A DNA stretch of 64,000 nt from Spongilla lacustris. Its lineage: Eukaryota > Porifera > Demospongiae > Spongillida > Spongillidae. Within the stretch, counting starts at the first letter, position 1, and each line of letters opens with the position of its first letter. Below the pieces are notes generated by a model. The model searched no databases and was not told where the DNA came from. It worked only from the letters and a program-made list of their open reading frames with translations. The stretch lies in contig OX442418.1 in NCBI GenBank assembly GCA_949361645.1, forward strand, positions 9,179,376 to 9,243,375, read 5' to 3'. The translations under genes were made by a program, and so were the position numbers. Shown here in pieces: positions 47,067-58,864 of the stretch.

Positions 47067-47604
47067 ATATCTCTTACAGATCATTTAATCGATCCCCCCC
47101 TTCGCCTCGAAATCGCATACTCGTATTTACATGTATATTGTGCCTTGTGGCAGTAATCACACCATGCCTTTTCTTAGAGGCATAAATTGAAATGGGCAGA
47201 GCTATCACGTTGATGAGAACCTGATCGGGGTTGGAGGGAAGCACAGATGATAAAAGGGGAGTAGCCGAAGTGGATGCACAGGCAGCATATGCATGAAGCA
47301 GCATCCTAGGCGCGCGTAGCGATCAAATTTAAATTAAGGTTAATCAACTAAATATATTAATAATACGTATTAAATCGACCTGACAGGCCGGGGCCGTCAG
47401 GCCGGCCGGTCACAGGCCGGACTCCGGCCTGACTTTCGACAACCCTGCAAAGGGGATCGGATTCAATACACATGTACACCGAATATTCATAATATTCATT
47501 GTCATAAATAAGCTACAGTACGAGCTAGCTTTCGCGTCCATCGTGTTTTTGTAATCATGTTAGCTTATTTAATTTCTTCACCCACACCTTGAAGTGCGCG
47601 TCTC

Positions 47605-48020
47605 ATGATCAGACGTTTAGCATTGCGGTACACAACATTGCAAACATTTGGGCTTCTACGTATTAAACGTCACATCCAGCGTACAAGCCTTACAAGTATA
47701 TATTTTATTAATAGCGTATGACGTAATACTTACAACTTTGGAATGTGAACTAATCTGGTTACATATCTGCACGACGCGTCCCACGTGGCCTCCACGAGCA
47801 GTCGAGCACTGCACGCACTTAAGCTTGCACACTTGCACGTCTAATAATAGAATCTTTGATCGGTCGGCAAAACACTGTATTTGTGGGAATGATGATCGAC
47901 GATTATTACCTACGTCGTGATACGATGACAGTCTCATTACTAGTCAGCGTTATACATGTATGTAGTAATTGTTGCGATAATTAGAATAATGCGTTACTCG
48001 GTGATGCGCGAGCTGAGCGG
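47605..48020. repeat. Duplicated segment X (copy 2)
   Basis: Homologous to 4,440-4,870 and 59,290-59,465; lies 1.3 kb 3' of TRAF-like gene B. The sequence from 48,020 to 48,600, including a T-run at 48,241-48,257, also recurs in part at 59,440-60,060. Confidence 0.75.
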
Positions 48021-48654
48021 CATGAGAATGATAGTAGTCAATAAGCATGCAAACACACTTAAAATTTCTAACGATTGTGGGTAGGCATAATGAAATCGTT
48101 TGCGTATAAGTTTCACAACGAAATGATGATTTTTTGCTTAATTTTTCGCAATTCGAAATAAGGATCTATACGCCTAGTACAGTGGTTAAATATCGGCATT
48201 CTAGAAGTAGAAGAACCGCAGGAATATGCAAAAAACGAAATTTTTTTTTTTTTTTTTGAATCATCCGGGTTTTCAATACTAACGTTCAACTCAATCATGT
48301 ATTTCGCCGCGTGTAACCGTTGGGCGTTGTGCGTATTGACATTGTGAATCGTGTGCAGTCATGAAATGAGCTAGAAAAACGCGTTCAGCACGCGTACTGT
48401 AACACTTAATAATAATGTTTACAGGGGATGTAGGAAGATGTAATATATGATGTTCTAGGAAGAGCAGCGTGAGCAGGAAGCACACAGTAGCAGCAGTTTT
48501 TAAGATTTCGTTGGTTCATATACATAGATGCGCTCACGTGATGCTATCAATAGTCTGCAGTAGCCAGCACGAATGCATTAATAGCAGGCCTCCTATCCCT
48601 CCATGGCCAGCTGCTGGTCTATAGCTCTAAGTGCCCCCCACACACACACACACA

Positions 48655-49180
48655 TCTCAGTGCTGCAGAAGCACTTCCCTTCCTCCTCCAGTGGGGTGGC
48701 CAGCTTGGGCTCCCAAGCACACCTCCCACCAGGACCACCAGGTGCACAATGGGGCTGCCCTTCAGGAGCAGTGTTCCTCCACCTCAGACACACCAATCTC
48801 GTTTCATACAACACTATGAAACTGCATAATACATGTTCAATCCACAAAAGTACCATCATCTCACTTCCAAGTGTTTTTTTTTTGTTTTTTTTTGTGCAGC
48901 ACATAACTGCATGCTTATATTAGTCTCCACGTCATAGCATATCATGATAGACATGCGTGTCCACTATTAACATTACACCTGCCATCTCATTCTCAACATT
49001 ACATCTGATAGCTGCCGCCCCATGAAAAGCACCCTGAATACATGCATCAAATTATACATATCAGCATTATTGTCGTATTCAGGGTGTTGCATGTTGCATA
49101 CAGAATTAATGACCTGTGTCTGCTGCTTTATTCATATAACACTTGGCCTGTGAGGTAAGTATGCCATGATCTGATGCAAT
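48655..49180. repeat. Duplicated segment Y (copy 2)
   Basis: Shares landmarks with 45,895-46,420 and 60,365-60,885. Lies between segment X and the 3' end of TRAF-like gene B, in the same order as in the 59-62-kb unit. Confidence 0.75.
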
Positions 49181-49371
49181 ATACCAGGTATATACACGTA
49201 CTCTCTTTCAAATGATTCTATATAATTCCGTATAATATGCATAGTATGTGTCATGCTGTATAAATAGAACACAAGGAAGTGATGAGGTCTGAGTGATTGT
49301 TCCTAATTTCATGTCCTCACATTCAAAGATCCATGTGCAATAACAGCTGCCCCTATACAATGACAAATAAA

Positions 49372-50567
49372 TTAGTTTATCGCATCTAATCCAGTGGTGT
49401 CAATGACACACTTCAGGAACACGGTGTCATCTCTAACATAAGAGGAGTTATCCAACACATTCAGAGGAGCAAATCTGGGACATCCTGAAGCCACATTCAT
49501 CTCATCCTTTGGTCTTTGGAATGAAGAGCTGCTTGGTTCTGGACGAAATGATTGGACCACATGTTTCCTCTTGTCCTGGTCGAGAAGCATCAAGGTCACT
49601 TGCTGGGAGAAGGGCCACTGTAAGAGAGCATCATATTCCCCCTTCATGAGGGTCAGGAAGAATGAGAGGTGTGTCTCCTTGCCACTCCCATCTCCATTCA
49701 GGTACACACGGAAGCACATCTTGTAGCCATGTCTGCTGGTGTAGAATGGAGCAGAGTAGAGGGACACTATCCTGCCAGTTCTTGCATCCTGTCTCCTCCT
49801 TCTGATGTCAGGGATTTTCCATATGTACACTCCATTGTAGCTAGTGGCTTGAAGTGTTTGTATCAATAAGGACATTTCCTCAAAGTTTTGTTGTAGGCTT
49901 TGAACATTGGAGCTTATTTTGGACAACGAATCTGCTAATGGTTGTATCCTACTGGACATCTCTAGCTTGAGGGTCTCCAGTTCATGAGACATAAATGATA
50001 CCCTATCCTGAGTACTGAGCAGTTGTGCACTTATGGTTTGGACCAGAGCATTACTGGATCCGTTAGGAGAACTCGAGCTATTCGTCTTGGGGGCAAAGGT
50101 ACAGCTGATCATGTGATCCTGAAGTAGCACGTTGCGATAAATATTTCGAGTATCTCTAAATAGAGCCCTTACCTTGACGTATCTCCCCTCTCCTTTCCAA
50201 TGACATCCTTGATATGTACAAGGGAGGACAGTGTTGTTTAATTCTCTTTCAAGCGCCTTATCACGAAAGCACTGCGTGGAAGGAAACTCCTTTGACTCAC
50301 CAATCATCACTTAAGAACGTGGGCATACCTCCGCTACGTCAAGGCGTGATTTACATTCACTGCAACACAGAGCTTCTGGGTCCTTTGCACTAATGAAGAA
50401 TACGGTCCGATAGTCATACAAATATAACAGCTAGCGTTAATGCTTATAATATTGACTTACGATTTGTGTTGTTCGTAACAACGTCCACACAGATGGTGCC
50501 CGCACGACGCTTGCCAAGGTTCATATGTCAGGTAACTCCTACACACGACACAGAGTAAGTGATCCAT
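49372..50567 (-). CDS. TRAF-like protein B: RING, TRAF zinc finger, coiled coil, MATH (4 exons)
   Basis: Probable cytoplasmic RING-type adaptor or E3 of the TRAF family. Minus-strand exons 50,567-50,461, 50,389-50,329, 50,271-50,173 and 50,118-49,372 give 337 residues starting MDHLLCVVC. The RING is split over exons 1 and 2. The TRAF finger (C-x4-C-x11-H-x3-C) is completed only when the 54-base intron 50,172-50,119 is removed. That intron is a multiple of three and has no stop, so the unspliced frame looks open, but translating it would insert 18 residues into the finger. MATH follows a coiled coil. Intron 2 (57 bases) is likewise very short. It is nearly identical to copy C at 61-62 kb, indicating recent duplication. 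The start is supported by the same ATG context in copies C and the pseudogene. Confidence 0.9.
50119..50172 (-). other. 54-base in-frame intron of TRAF-like gene B
   Basis: GTAAGG donor, CTTCAG acceptor, length divisible by three, no stop codon. Copy A interrupts the same codon position with an unrelated intron. In copy C the equivalent intron is 60 bases, with an extra ATGTAC-like insert near its 3' end, and in the pseudogene it is 54. Confidence 0.85.
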
Positions 50568-50607
50568 GATGCCTTATGCTTATTCTTATCGGACATTCAG
50601 TCGCGTT

Positions 50608-50640
50608 TCTTTTTTTATAGTTTACAAGATTATTAAACGG
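50608..50640 (-). promoter_or_regulatory. Conserved upstream segment of TRAF-like genes, TATA-like
   Basis: CTATAAAAAAAGAAACGCGA on the minus strand, 45-55 bases upstream of the start codon. The same block is present at 295-320 in the rearranged scrap; copy C has a more diverged version. It may be the core promoter; the position is plausible but unproven. Confidence 0.4.
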
Positions 50641-50769
50641 CAGTGTACGTGTATACGTGTCAATATTACAGCATAAATGCTATTAATAGAAAAATTTGGG
50701 TCTGGGTACGAAACAATTGAGATACCTACAGTACCAAGATAATATTTTTAAATACACCTTACAAATGCC

Positions 50770-51636
50770 TTGGACCACTTCAATTCTACTGTTGCTCCAA
50801 TTGAGAAACTATCTGTCAATTCTGTGGTTTCGTCACCTGTCAGTCAGAAGCTTCTGTCTTCAAAAGTAAACGACTATTGCTTTCAAGTCCTCTTTGATGA
50901 ATCCTCCCCTGCTAACAAGGCTCGGTTGCTATCAGTTTCAGCCCCTCACGCGACATCCTGGTTATCAGTTATTCCCTCCACATCCCTAGCTCTCCATCTT
51001 GACCCAATTGAATTCAGGGTAGCTGTCAAGTGGTGGCTAGGCCAAGATACCTCCCAGGGCTCTCAGTGTGCTTTCTGCCCTGCCCACAGTCTGGACCCTC
51101 TTGGACACCATGCATTAACATGCAAATGTGGGGGTGATGTTATTACACGCCATAATGCTCTCAGGGACACTTTAGCGCACTTTCTTCACCGTGCACATGC
51201 TTCAATCGAAGTTGAAGCTGGTGCTGGGCTCTTTCCTGACCATTCACAGTCACGGCCTGCTGATATTCTCGTGAAGCATTGGAACCATGGAAGGCCCGTT
51301 GCCCTGGACATCTCCGTTGTCTCACCGCTAAATCCTTCAACTTTAGCTGAAGCGGGAGCAACGGTTGGTGCAGTCCTTGAGGCAACGGAGAGGAGGAAAC
51401 ACCAGGCCAATGATGTAAAGTGTTTAGCTTTAGGGTGGGTCTCAACCCCTCTAGTAGTTGACTCCTATGGGGCTTGGGGTAACGAAGCTTCAATATTTCT
51501 GGCTCAGATAATTGCTAGGCTTGCGATCCACAAGTCTCTGCCAAAGGCACAGATATCTTTTGAGCTTTTCGCAAGCTTGAGCATTTGCCTAACAAGAGCG
51601 AATGCCAGAGCCATCCTCCGTAGAATCCCATCTTAA
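50770..51636 (+). pseudogene. C-terminal end of a restriction-endonuclease-type LINE (R2/NeSL-like), 5'-truncated
   Basis: An open frame of about 288 codons without an ATG at its start. It has a zinc knuckle CAFCPAHSLDPLGHHALTC (C-x2-C-x11-H-x4-C) followed by RHN, then RPADIL and ALDISV. This spacing fits the PD-(D/E)xK nuclease that follows the knuckle in R2-type retrotransposons, where it nicks the target DNA. No reverse transcriptase is present upstream. The stop at 51,636 is followed by an AT-rich 3' part with A-runs to about 51,720. This looks like a 5'-truncated insertion that has not yet decayed. Alternatively it belongs to another repeat family that borrowed the same domain. Confidence 0.6.
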
Positions 51637-51724
51637 CTGTAGTGTGTTTATATATAGCAAGTGTTGTGTGTAAAGTATTAATATTAATAATTTTAAAAAA
51701 ATAAAATAAAAAAAAAATATATAG

Positions 51725-52010
51725 TTTAGAAAAAACCGATTGTAACAGGTTATTAAAATTTTTAAAAAACCGGTCGGTTAAGGTGATTTAGAAAGAAAAA
51801 AATAACCGGTCGGTTTTAAGGTTGTTCATTTTAAAACAACCGGTATTGTAATTTCCGATTTATCGGTTGAGGTTGTTCAAAATTTCTAACAACCGGTTGA
51901 AGCGGTTATTTAGCCGAAATATAACCAGTTGAGGCGGTTATTTGATTCCAATCGGTTAACCGTCGGTTTACCGGTTTACCGGAGCTCCGGAACAACCGGT
52001 TTCAAGCCTT
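51725..52010. repeat. Degenerate CGGTT/AACCG-rich repeat
   Basis: At least fifteen AACCGGT, CGGTTG or CGGTTA words in 280 bp of otherwise AT-rich DNA, at irregular spacing and in both orientations. It is probably a decayed satellite. It directly follows the LINE 3' end and may be its tail or an adjacent array. Confidence 0.6.
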
Positions 52011-52014
52011 AATC

Positions 52015-52700
52015 AGTCAACAACCTCTGCATGCATATATGGTGGACTTACATGTAATCCCAATGCAACGGTCTTTAATAGCTGAGTATCGTATATAAAA
52101 CAATTGCTACTTTAATCGCTGAAAACAATGAACAACCTTACAGCCTTACATAGTTTTGGCTCCGCTTCAGATTAAGCCTCTCATTATTACGTTCGGCAAT
52201 AGCGATGGAAGCAATGAATAATGACGTTTTGTCACGCGGCTGAGCATCAGCGAAAGGAACTTGTTTGCTAAATCAGTTTTTACAGTCAAAGTAAAGGTTC
52301 CATGTGTTATTTTAGGACCCGACGCACATATTTGAATCGCTCTGGATATTGAATGGATTTGTGGGCGTCTATAGAACATATATAACGGGTACATAGTACT
52401 AACTAATTAACTACACGGTAAGATAGAGCTTTTTAAACTGGATGGAACAGTGTATATCAGACCTGCATATCACATCGGCACGCACTGTCCATCTTCCAGA
52501 TCATGCAGAAAGCAAGCCGCTATAATTATTGTCACGCGACATCAAATATTAATGTAATTCATACATTATAACCGATGGTGGTCATGTGATCGCATAAAAC
52601 CTCCATACTTTGTCTTCGAGGCTCGTCGACCATCAACATGCAACCCATGCAATTGAACATCACCTCGTGTGCTCGACTGGCTCCAAAGCCACCAGCTCAT
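52015..52700. other. Noncoding stretch before the Ginger element
   Basis: No exon or repeat recognised. Confidence 0.4.
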
Positions 52701-52707
52701 CCCGCGG

Positions 52708-52880
52708 TGTAATAGGAATACGTGTCCCCCCTAATAATTGTCCGGCCGGACAATTATTCAGTCCTAGGAAGCATTGTCCGCCGGACACATTCTCCTAGGA
52801 AGGACTGTCCCCCCCGGACACTGCCTCCTAGGAACAGGTGTCCGCCTCTAGGAGTGTGTGTCCCCCAAACTTGACCTTCA
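52708..52880 (+). repeat. Left inverted terminus of the Ginger1-type element
   Basis: Contains a perfect palindrome (ATAATTGTCCGG and its complement, 52,731-52,756) and tandemly varied CCTAGGAA / TGTCCGCCGGACA units up to about 52,860. Confidence 0.8.
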
Positions 52881-53314
52881 ATAAGTGTCCGCCTGAGTTA
52901 CATGCATGTAACAGGTGTCTTATATAGTTGTATATAAACATTTCCGTCTCATCGCTGTATAGCCTGCATGTGATATGTTGATTTACGTGTAAGACATGCA
53001 GCAGCTGTTTCTTACACTGAACATGCCCTAGGACCTATGTACAACATATAAAGGTTTGGCTAAAATCACAACCCATGCAAACTGAACTGTACTTGCCGTG
53101 AATCAAGTCCCTGCATGTATACTGAACCATGCAGCACGCGTGCATATATGCATCCATTCGCCACCTACCGAATTGAGCATTTTCTGCTTTGCATGCGACC
53201 TTTAATTGCATGCATACATAAATTACCGCAATTCTCAGGTTTATATATGTAGACATGAAATTGCACTAAGACATGAAATTGCACTAAAACTTCATGCATG
53301 CACACAACTTAGGC

Positions 53315-56300
53315 TTAGCATCTTTTGCAATTTCTGCAGTACCATTTGTTCTTTAAATAATAAGCTGTTTTAGGAATCGAGGTTTTACATTCCTTGTGGT
53401 ACCACTCCGAACATCCTGAGCACTCTATCATAAATGAGGACTGTGGTTGTCGGCAGTGGCAGTATAAATTAATGAGTTCTTCGTTGACAAATGTTTGTGC
53501 TCTTTTTACCATGTTGAAAGGGAAGTTTAACATCTGCCTGGTTTGCAAGCATTGTACTAGATGCTCCCTCATCTTCTGGCTGTTGTAATGTACAGATGTA
53601 ACGTCATCACCATTACATAAGCTGGTGGCATATGCAATGGCATACAATCCACAGTCATGCCCATTTTCTTGCTTATCTGTATTGATGTGATGAACAGTAA
53701 TTGTTCGCTGGCAGCTGTGCATAAGTGCACAAATTTGATCTCTTATAGAGATTCTGTAATAGTTGAATATTTGCTGTCATAAATATTGATATGCGATGGT
53801 TGAGTGTTGATAGTGGACACAGTCACCCAGTGGTTAGTTCCGTTGTGCAGTATCTGCACAAAAATTTCTTTCACGACTTCAAAGCTTAGATTTGAACCCA
53901 AATTTGAGCACTGCAGCCCTGCGAGTTTGAGTCGTGCTTTTCAGAAGTGCTTGGGCTGCATTTATAACTCTGTCATCTAACCACACAGACTGTAAAATCA
54001 AGTTCCTTTTGTCCCTTTCATAAAGCTCGATAGTTTCCACTTTCGCCCACTGTGCCTTAACCTTTTTACATGTCTTTTTTCTGGGAAGCTTTTCTGTACA
54101 ATCATCAAGCACTACATATTTTTCTTGATTTGACAAAGCCTTTTCTGTTTTAAAATAATATTCAATATTTCTATCTTCTAAATGGAAATTTATTATGTCC
54201 ATTACACTATGCATCTAAAATTCTCTTATCTTTTGAATCAACTTCTCCTGAGCTCAGACCTTTTGAAGTATTATAATAGTATAATATTTATATTACGAAA
54301 TACCACTTACCAAGATAAAACTGATATATCAACATCATTTGAACTGAATTCAGCATTACATATAATTTTCCATACAGCTCTACACAGAATTTACCCTTTG
54401 TGGACAAATAATGATCTATAAGGTTAAGCTTTTGAACCATACTGTGGTTAGTAGGCACAACATTTTGCTTAAACTCATCAAATTGAGCATGAAGTTGCTC
54501 ATCAATGATTACAAAATCCCCATCATATACCTCTTTTAAAGGTTTCTCATTATTGAAGCTTCTGTAATCTAACCATAATGCCACATTTAAGTCCTTACTT
54601 AAAGCATACTCACCCATGTTCAAACTTAATGTTGATAGCTAGATGGGATATAATGGTAAAACAAATCATGTATTCTTTTGTGAAGGATCAATCTAGCCGC
54701 AGGCTGCGGCTAGATTGATCCTTCACATATGGTGGCAGCGGTGGGATCCATCCCTGACAGTTGTGCAGGGAGACCCATGGATCCAGAGGAGTGAGTCGCT
54801 GTCGTGATGGGACTGATAGAGGTGGGCCTAAGAAGGAAGGCTGGCAGCGTATCCAAAAGCGGTAGACCTGAGGGTAGCCGGCTAGATAGAGAAGGCTAGC
54901 GGTACTCAAGAGTGGAGAAACTGAGGATGCATGGTGCAGCTGTTCCCGAACGTGGGAAGACCTTCGGTTGCCATCATGCATGGAACGGGCAAAGTGACTG
55001 TGCGGTGCGGAAAGGTGTATGTGAACGGGCGCTGAAGAGGTACGACTGAAGACGGCGATAGGAATACGCAATCGACAAACGGCGCTGTTTGTCGCAGGAG
55101 AAGGATATAGACTAAGGAAGGTGATAGACTGGAGGTCTCCGATGATATCGGAAGCAGTAGGCCGGTGTGAGCGTTCGACAAATGATATTTGTCGCAGGAG
55201 AAAAAGTGGGAAGTGTCAGGGTTCACGACCTACCACCCTGACAAAGGATGAAAAGAGACTGAATAGCGGGAGCCTCCAGATCTAGAATGACGTTTATGCG
55301 GACCTTATGCTATATATAAAATGTGTACTGTGCACGTATTCCTTGGTCTGGTGCGGTGATGGAAATCTAGCAGTTGGGAGGAAGGAGCGGCGCGCAGGCT
55401 GCGGCTAGATTGATCCTTCACACTTTAGATACTATATAGTATAACTTGCATCAAAATCTTCATTTTCCTTTGCAGAGTACCCTAGCATTGCTGCCCCTGT
55501 CCTCCATAAACGCAATAAATGTGTTGTGGTGATTGTCATCATGTGGAAGAGTACTGCTACATGTAGAACTGTTTTTAGTAAGAGATGTGCCTTCCAAATT
55601 TATGGTTAGGATCAATTGTACTGCCACTGTATGCAAGTTCTAACTTGTCAATCTTCTTCACTACTTTTCGTTCATTGTATAACTTTAATTGTTTGGAGTT
55701 GACCTGCTTTGCCAACATTTTGCCTTTCATATCCATCAGTAGGTATACTCCTTTGTCAAATCTTTCAACAACAATGTAAGGCCCTAACCACTTTTTTTCT
55801 TGTTTCCCACCTGCTCTTGCTACATTTTTCATATAAACAAGATCTCCTTCACAGTATTTTGCTGGCATGCATCTTTTATCATAATTACACTTTTGCCTAG
55901 TTTGTGCTACATTTATGAATTTTATGGCTTGGGGAATCCTTTTTATTTCATCCGTACGATTCTGTAACCCTTCTTTGTTGGTCTGTTCAGTATTGCAGCC
56001 TTCCAAACCTTGCACTTGCAGTTGAGGCTCTGAGCTAAACTTTTCTGATGGGTTTTTTGTAAGCTGTATAGGTAGGATTGCATCCCTTCCATACATCAAA
56101 AAAATGGGGTGTACTTAGTTGATGCATGAATACTAGTCCTGTACGAGAATAAGACTGCATCGATATGTTCATCCCAATCTTCTATTTCACTGTTCACATA
56201 CTTCATAATTGCCTTAGTTATAGTTTGGTTCATGCGTTCATCCAGACCATTAGTTTGAGGGTGGTACGCACTACTCACACGATGCCGGCTCAACTCCTGC

Positions 56301-57641
56301 TAATGCAAATAAACTGTTGTTTATTTCGTTAACAATTCCTGACCTTGGTCAGATATGCAAATCTGAAAACATCCAAATCTAGTTATCAAACTCAAAAGAA
56401 AATTTGCTACACCCACTGCACATTTTTAAGGTAGAGCTTGAACTTCAGGCCACTTTGAAAAGTAGTCTGTGCAGGTTATCAAATACCTATAAAATTCTGC
56501 ATGTAACAATTGGTTTGTGCAATTGTCAACTCCAATCTACTTCAAACACATACATGTACATAACACATAGAAAAAGAATTATTTAAACATTCTTTTATAC
56601 CTCTATCCCACTTCTACAACAAGTGGCAGGAAGTGTCATGTGTGAAAGAATTAAGAAGACTATTCATGACAAGGTCTATTCAAAACACTCCATGGGATGT
56701 GTTGTCTCACATGCAGCATGTTTATATAACCTTAGGTACAAATTATCTACACATGTATAACACCATGCCAAAAAATAATAATAATGATTTGCAGGAATAC
56801 GTTTAGTTTAGCTTTTCATATTTAGCATAGCACAATATATACGTATACACATGTATATGCATATGTAGGATGGTGAGAGAACAAAGTACAAAAAGGTCAT
56901 ATTGGGAGTAATTAACTGCCCTTTTCGTGTATATGTACAAATCTTTCATCATACTCAGATACTGTAATCCAAGCTTACTTGTTTCCTTTCCGTGAAACTT
57001 TAAGGGGGCCAACAAGGTCAATGCCAATCTGGTACCATACCTGCGGTTTCACTGGTATAAGGTGAAGAACAGAAGAGGATTTTAACAGCTTTGGATTTGA
57101 TCTCTGACATGTGTCACATGTCAGTACGTAGTCTCGAATCTGCATATATAGTCATATCTTGCCAGTAATAGCGTGAGCAGATTTTTTGCGTTGTTTTGTC
57201 ACGACCGAAGTGCCCTCCTCCTGTAAAAAAAAAGCGATAAGTATGTCAGTGTATGTGTTCCAAGAAACTGAGAGGGTGAATTCGTATACAGCTGATAAAG
57301 TGATAATGCATGCCATACTGACATCAGTGACATGTATACTGACCAAATTTGTCGTCGTGACATGCTTCAATCACTCTCATCTGTGCGGTTTTGTCAATGA
57401 TCCACTCCCTCTCTTGACCTTCTATTCCTTCTTTCTCCATCTTTCTCTTCAAATATACAAACCCGTCCCTCAATTGCCTCAAAATGAAGCTCTCTGCTCG
57501 TCGACGCACAGCTCTTTTGTAGTCTTTGCTTACATCCTTCCTGTACTCCTGTTTTTGCAAATAAATGAATACATCGTCATAGAACTGCTGCTCATTTCCA
57601 TTTTCAGGCGGAGGAGTAGTTAGCTTTCCGTCCATCACCAA
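53315..57641 (-). pseudogene. Ginger1 transposase: zinc-binding end, integrase core, GPY, Ulp1 protease, PHD
   Basis: Minus-strand order of domains. The N-terminal exon, 57,641 to about 57,358, ends ACHDDKFG and is followed by a gtcagt donor. The zinc end has GGHFGRDKT and then CDTCQR (57,222-57,095, one base out of frame between them). The core has GIDLVGPLK with the first aspartate (about 57,020), ISDQGQEL with the second (about 56,340), and AYHPQTNGLDERMNQT with the glutamate (about 56,240). The GPY-type end WLGPYIVVERF runs to 55,575. Further exons lie at about 54,660-54,311 (gtaagt donor) and 54,214-53,735, with NGTNHWVTVST giving the Ulp1 histidine. The last block, 53,750-53,315, has NGHDCGLYAIAYA (Ulp1 Asp and Cys) and a PHD finger from CHCRQPQS to WYCRNC. 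At least four frame breaks make this copy inactive. The Ulp1 domain cleaves ubiquitin-like modifiers in its relatives; its role in the transposon is unknown. Confidence 0.82.
54679..55422 (+). mobile_element. TRIM-like miniature LTR element nested in the Ginger gene
   Basis: Flanked by a perfect 4-bp duplication CTTT (54,675-54,678 and 55,423-55,426). The left end is a 49-bp near-perfect palindrome beginning TGTGAAGGATCAATCTAGCC and ending in CACA. The right end repeats the last 29 bases of it. Two bases inside the left end lies TGGTGGCAGCGGTGGGATCC, a tRNA-type primer-binding site, and a purine run (GGGAGGAAGGAG) precedes the right end. The interior has no coding frame. These marks fit a terminal-repeat retrotransposon in miniature, mobilised in trans. 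It sits in a gap between Ginger coding blocks, probably an intron. Confidence 0.75.
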
Positions 57642-57889
57642 AATGCACGTGGTGACAATTCATAAACCTTAGCCAATCAGTTAAGTGCTTGCGACTGAAT
57701 ATTATACTAGTACAGCGATACGGATTAACTGCATAGCCATATGAAGTACGTTATTTTTATAATAATCTTTACTATACAATGTATAGTATCCCAAATCTAA
57801 TGCATGAATGATCGATCATAGAACGGTAACCACCAAAATTCCTATGTCCACGTGCACCCCTAGTTCTGTTACTAATCCTCAAGCAAAGT

Positions 57890-58000
57890 TGCGGATGTAT
57901 CCAAAAAACATAGGGGGGACTCGCATTCCTAAAGCGTATTTCTAGGAATAATTGTCCGGGGGGGGACGCGTATTCCGGGGGGACATATATTCCTGTTACA
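57890..58000 (-). repeat. Right inverted terminus of the Ginger1-type element
   Basis: Inverted relative of 52,708-52,830, including a GGGGGGGACGCGTATTCC block and CTAGGAATAATTGTCC. Confidence 0.8.
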
Positions 58001-58004
58001 CCGG

Positions 58005-58860
58005 GCTAAGTTTAAAAAATATTTTGTAAGTTTATCTGTATTGTCACTGTATATATATATATATATGTATATCTTATTGAATTGTCTTGTACAGACTTTG
58101 TTCATTATGTTATCAGGACCCACGGTAGGGGGTCCTATGTAGGATTGCCTTCGGATTTGCTTAGGTGAGCGTGGTTTTGGATCGAGCGTTTTAAAACGGT
58201 AACGAAGCGTTGCCTTTACTCGCCAGCTCGTATAATATAATCCATCACAAACATGACTGATGTGCACATATAACGTGAGCTTCGCTAAACAGTGCAGTTT
58301 ACCTTGAACGACAAGTAGGCGCCTAAATTCCGCCATTTAATTTTTCGTTCTTCTTCCGTTCATCACGTTGAACTCGCGACAGGAACGTCGTAAGAAGACT
58401 AGATTAGCTTCAAAAAGTTGCATTTGATTTCCAAACGTGCCCTTTCATACAAATAAGACCTAAAGTTGTTAGTTGGTGATGAAATGCCGTGAAATGACCC
58501 AAGCAGGTGCAATTCATTATCGGTGATATTTCTCGTTGCCTAGCAGTATGCAATATGACGTCACACACGCGCTTAATTTACTGTTGCCAGGCTACGCACA
58601 CAGCTGCAGATACGTTTACAACAGGCGGTTCTAATTCAGCAAAGGTGAGCAAGCCAAAGAAAACGGCTCGTTAACAAGGAGAACTCTGAGTTTAAGGTAT
58701 CCAAAGAACAAAGGTAGACCTATCAATAAAATTAAAAAGAGGCCTATATAACCAATAAGAGGAATCTAAGTGTCCTATGCATTGCAACGAATGCACTATT
58801 ATACCGGTATTAAATTGACTGAACACTCCTGGCAGGGAAAAAAAAATGAGGGGAACAAGT
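58005..58860. other. Noncoding stretch
   Basis: A short TA repeat (58,050-58,070) and nothing else recognised. Confidence 0.4.
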
Positions 58861-58864
58861 AAAT

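Larger units (their letters stand above)
52708..58000. mobile_element. Ginger1-type DNA transposon (5.3 kb, with nested TRIM)
   Basis: The left terminus starts TGTAATAGGAATACGTGTCC (52,708). The right terminus ends as the complement of TGTAACAGGAATATATGTCC (58,000). Similarity between the ends extends inward through GTCCCCCC, GGACAATTATT and CCTAG words that recur several times, so the terminal repeats are built of subrepeats. The bases outside are GCGG on the left and CCGG on the right, a 3-of-4 match to a 4-bp target duplication. TGTNR ends, a 4-bp duplication and an integrase joined to Ulp1 and PHD domains are the published marks of Ginger1, a cut-and-paste group related to gypsy integrases. 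It carries one minus-strand gene, now broken, and a 744-bp insertion at 54,679-55,422. Confidence 0.85.

Noticed and set aside
49372..50310. A 312-residue single-exon protein for TRAF-like gene B (and its counterpart at 61,068-62,006)
   Set aside because: The frame runs through an intron and begins inside another. Splicing restores the TRAF zinc-finger spacing and the RING exons upstream.
54679..55422. Simple cut-and-paste miniature inverted-repeat element
   Set aside because: The left end alone is palindromic, and a primer-binding site and purine tract fit an LTR-type miniature better, although the inverted-repeat reading is not fully excluded.
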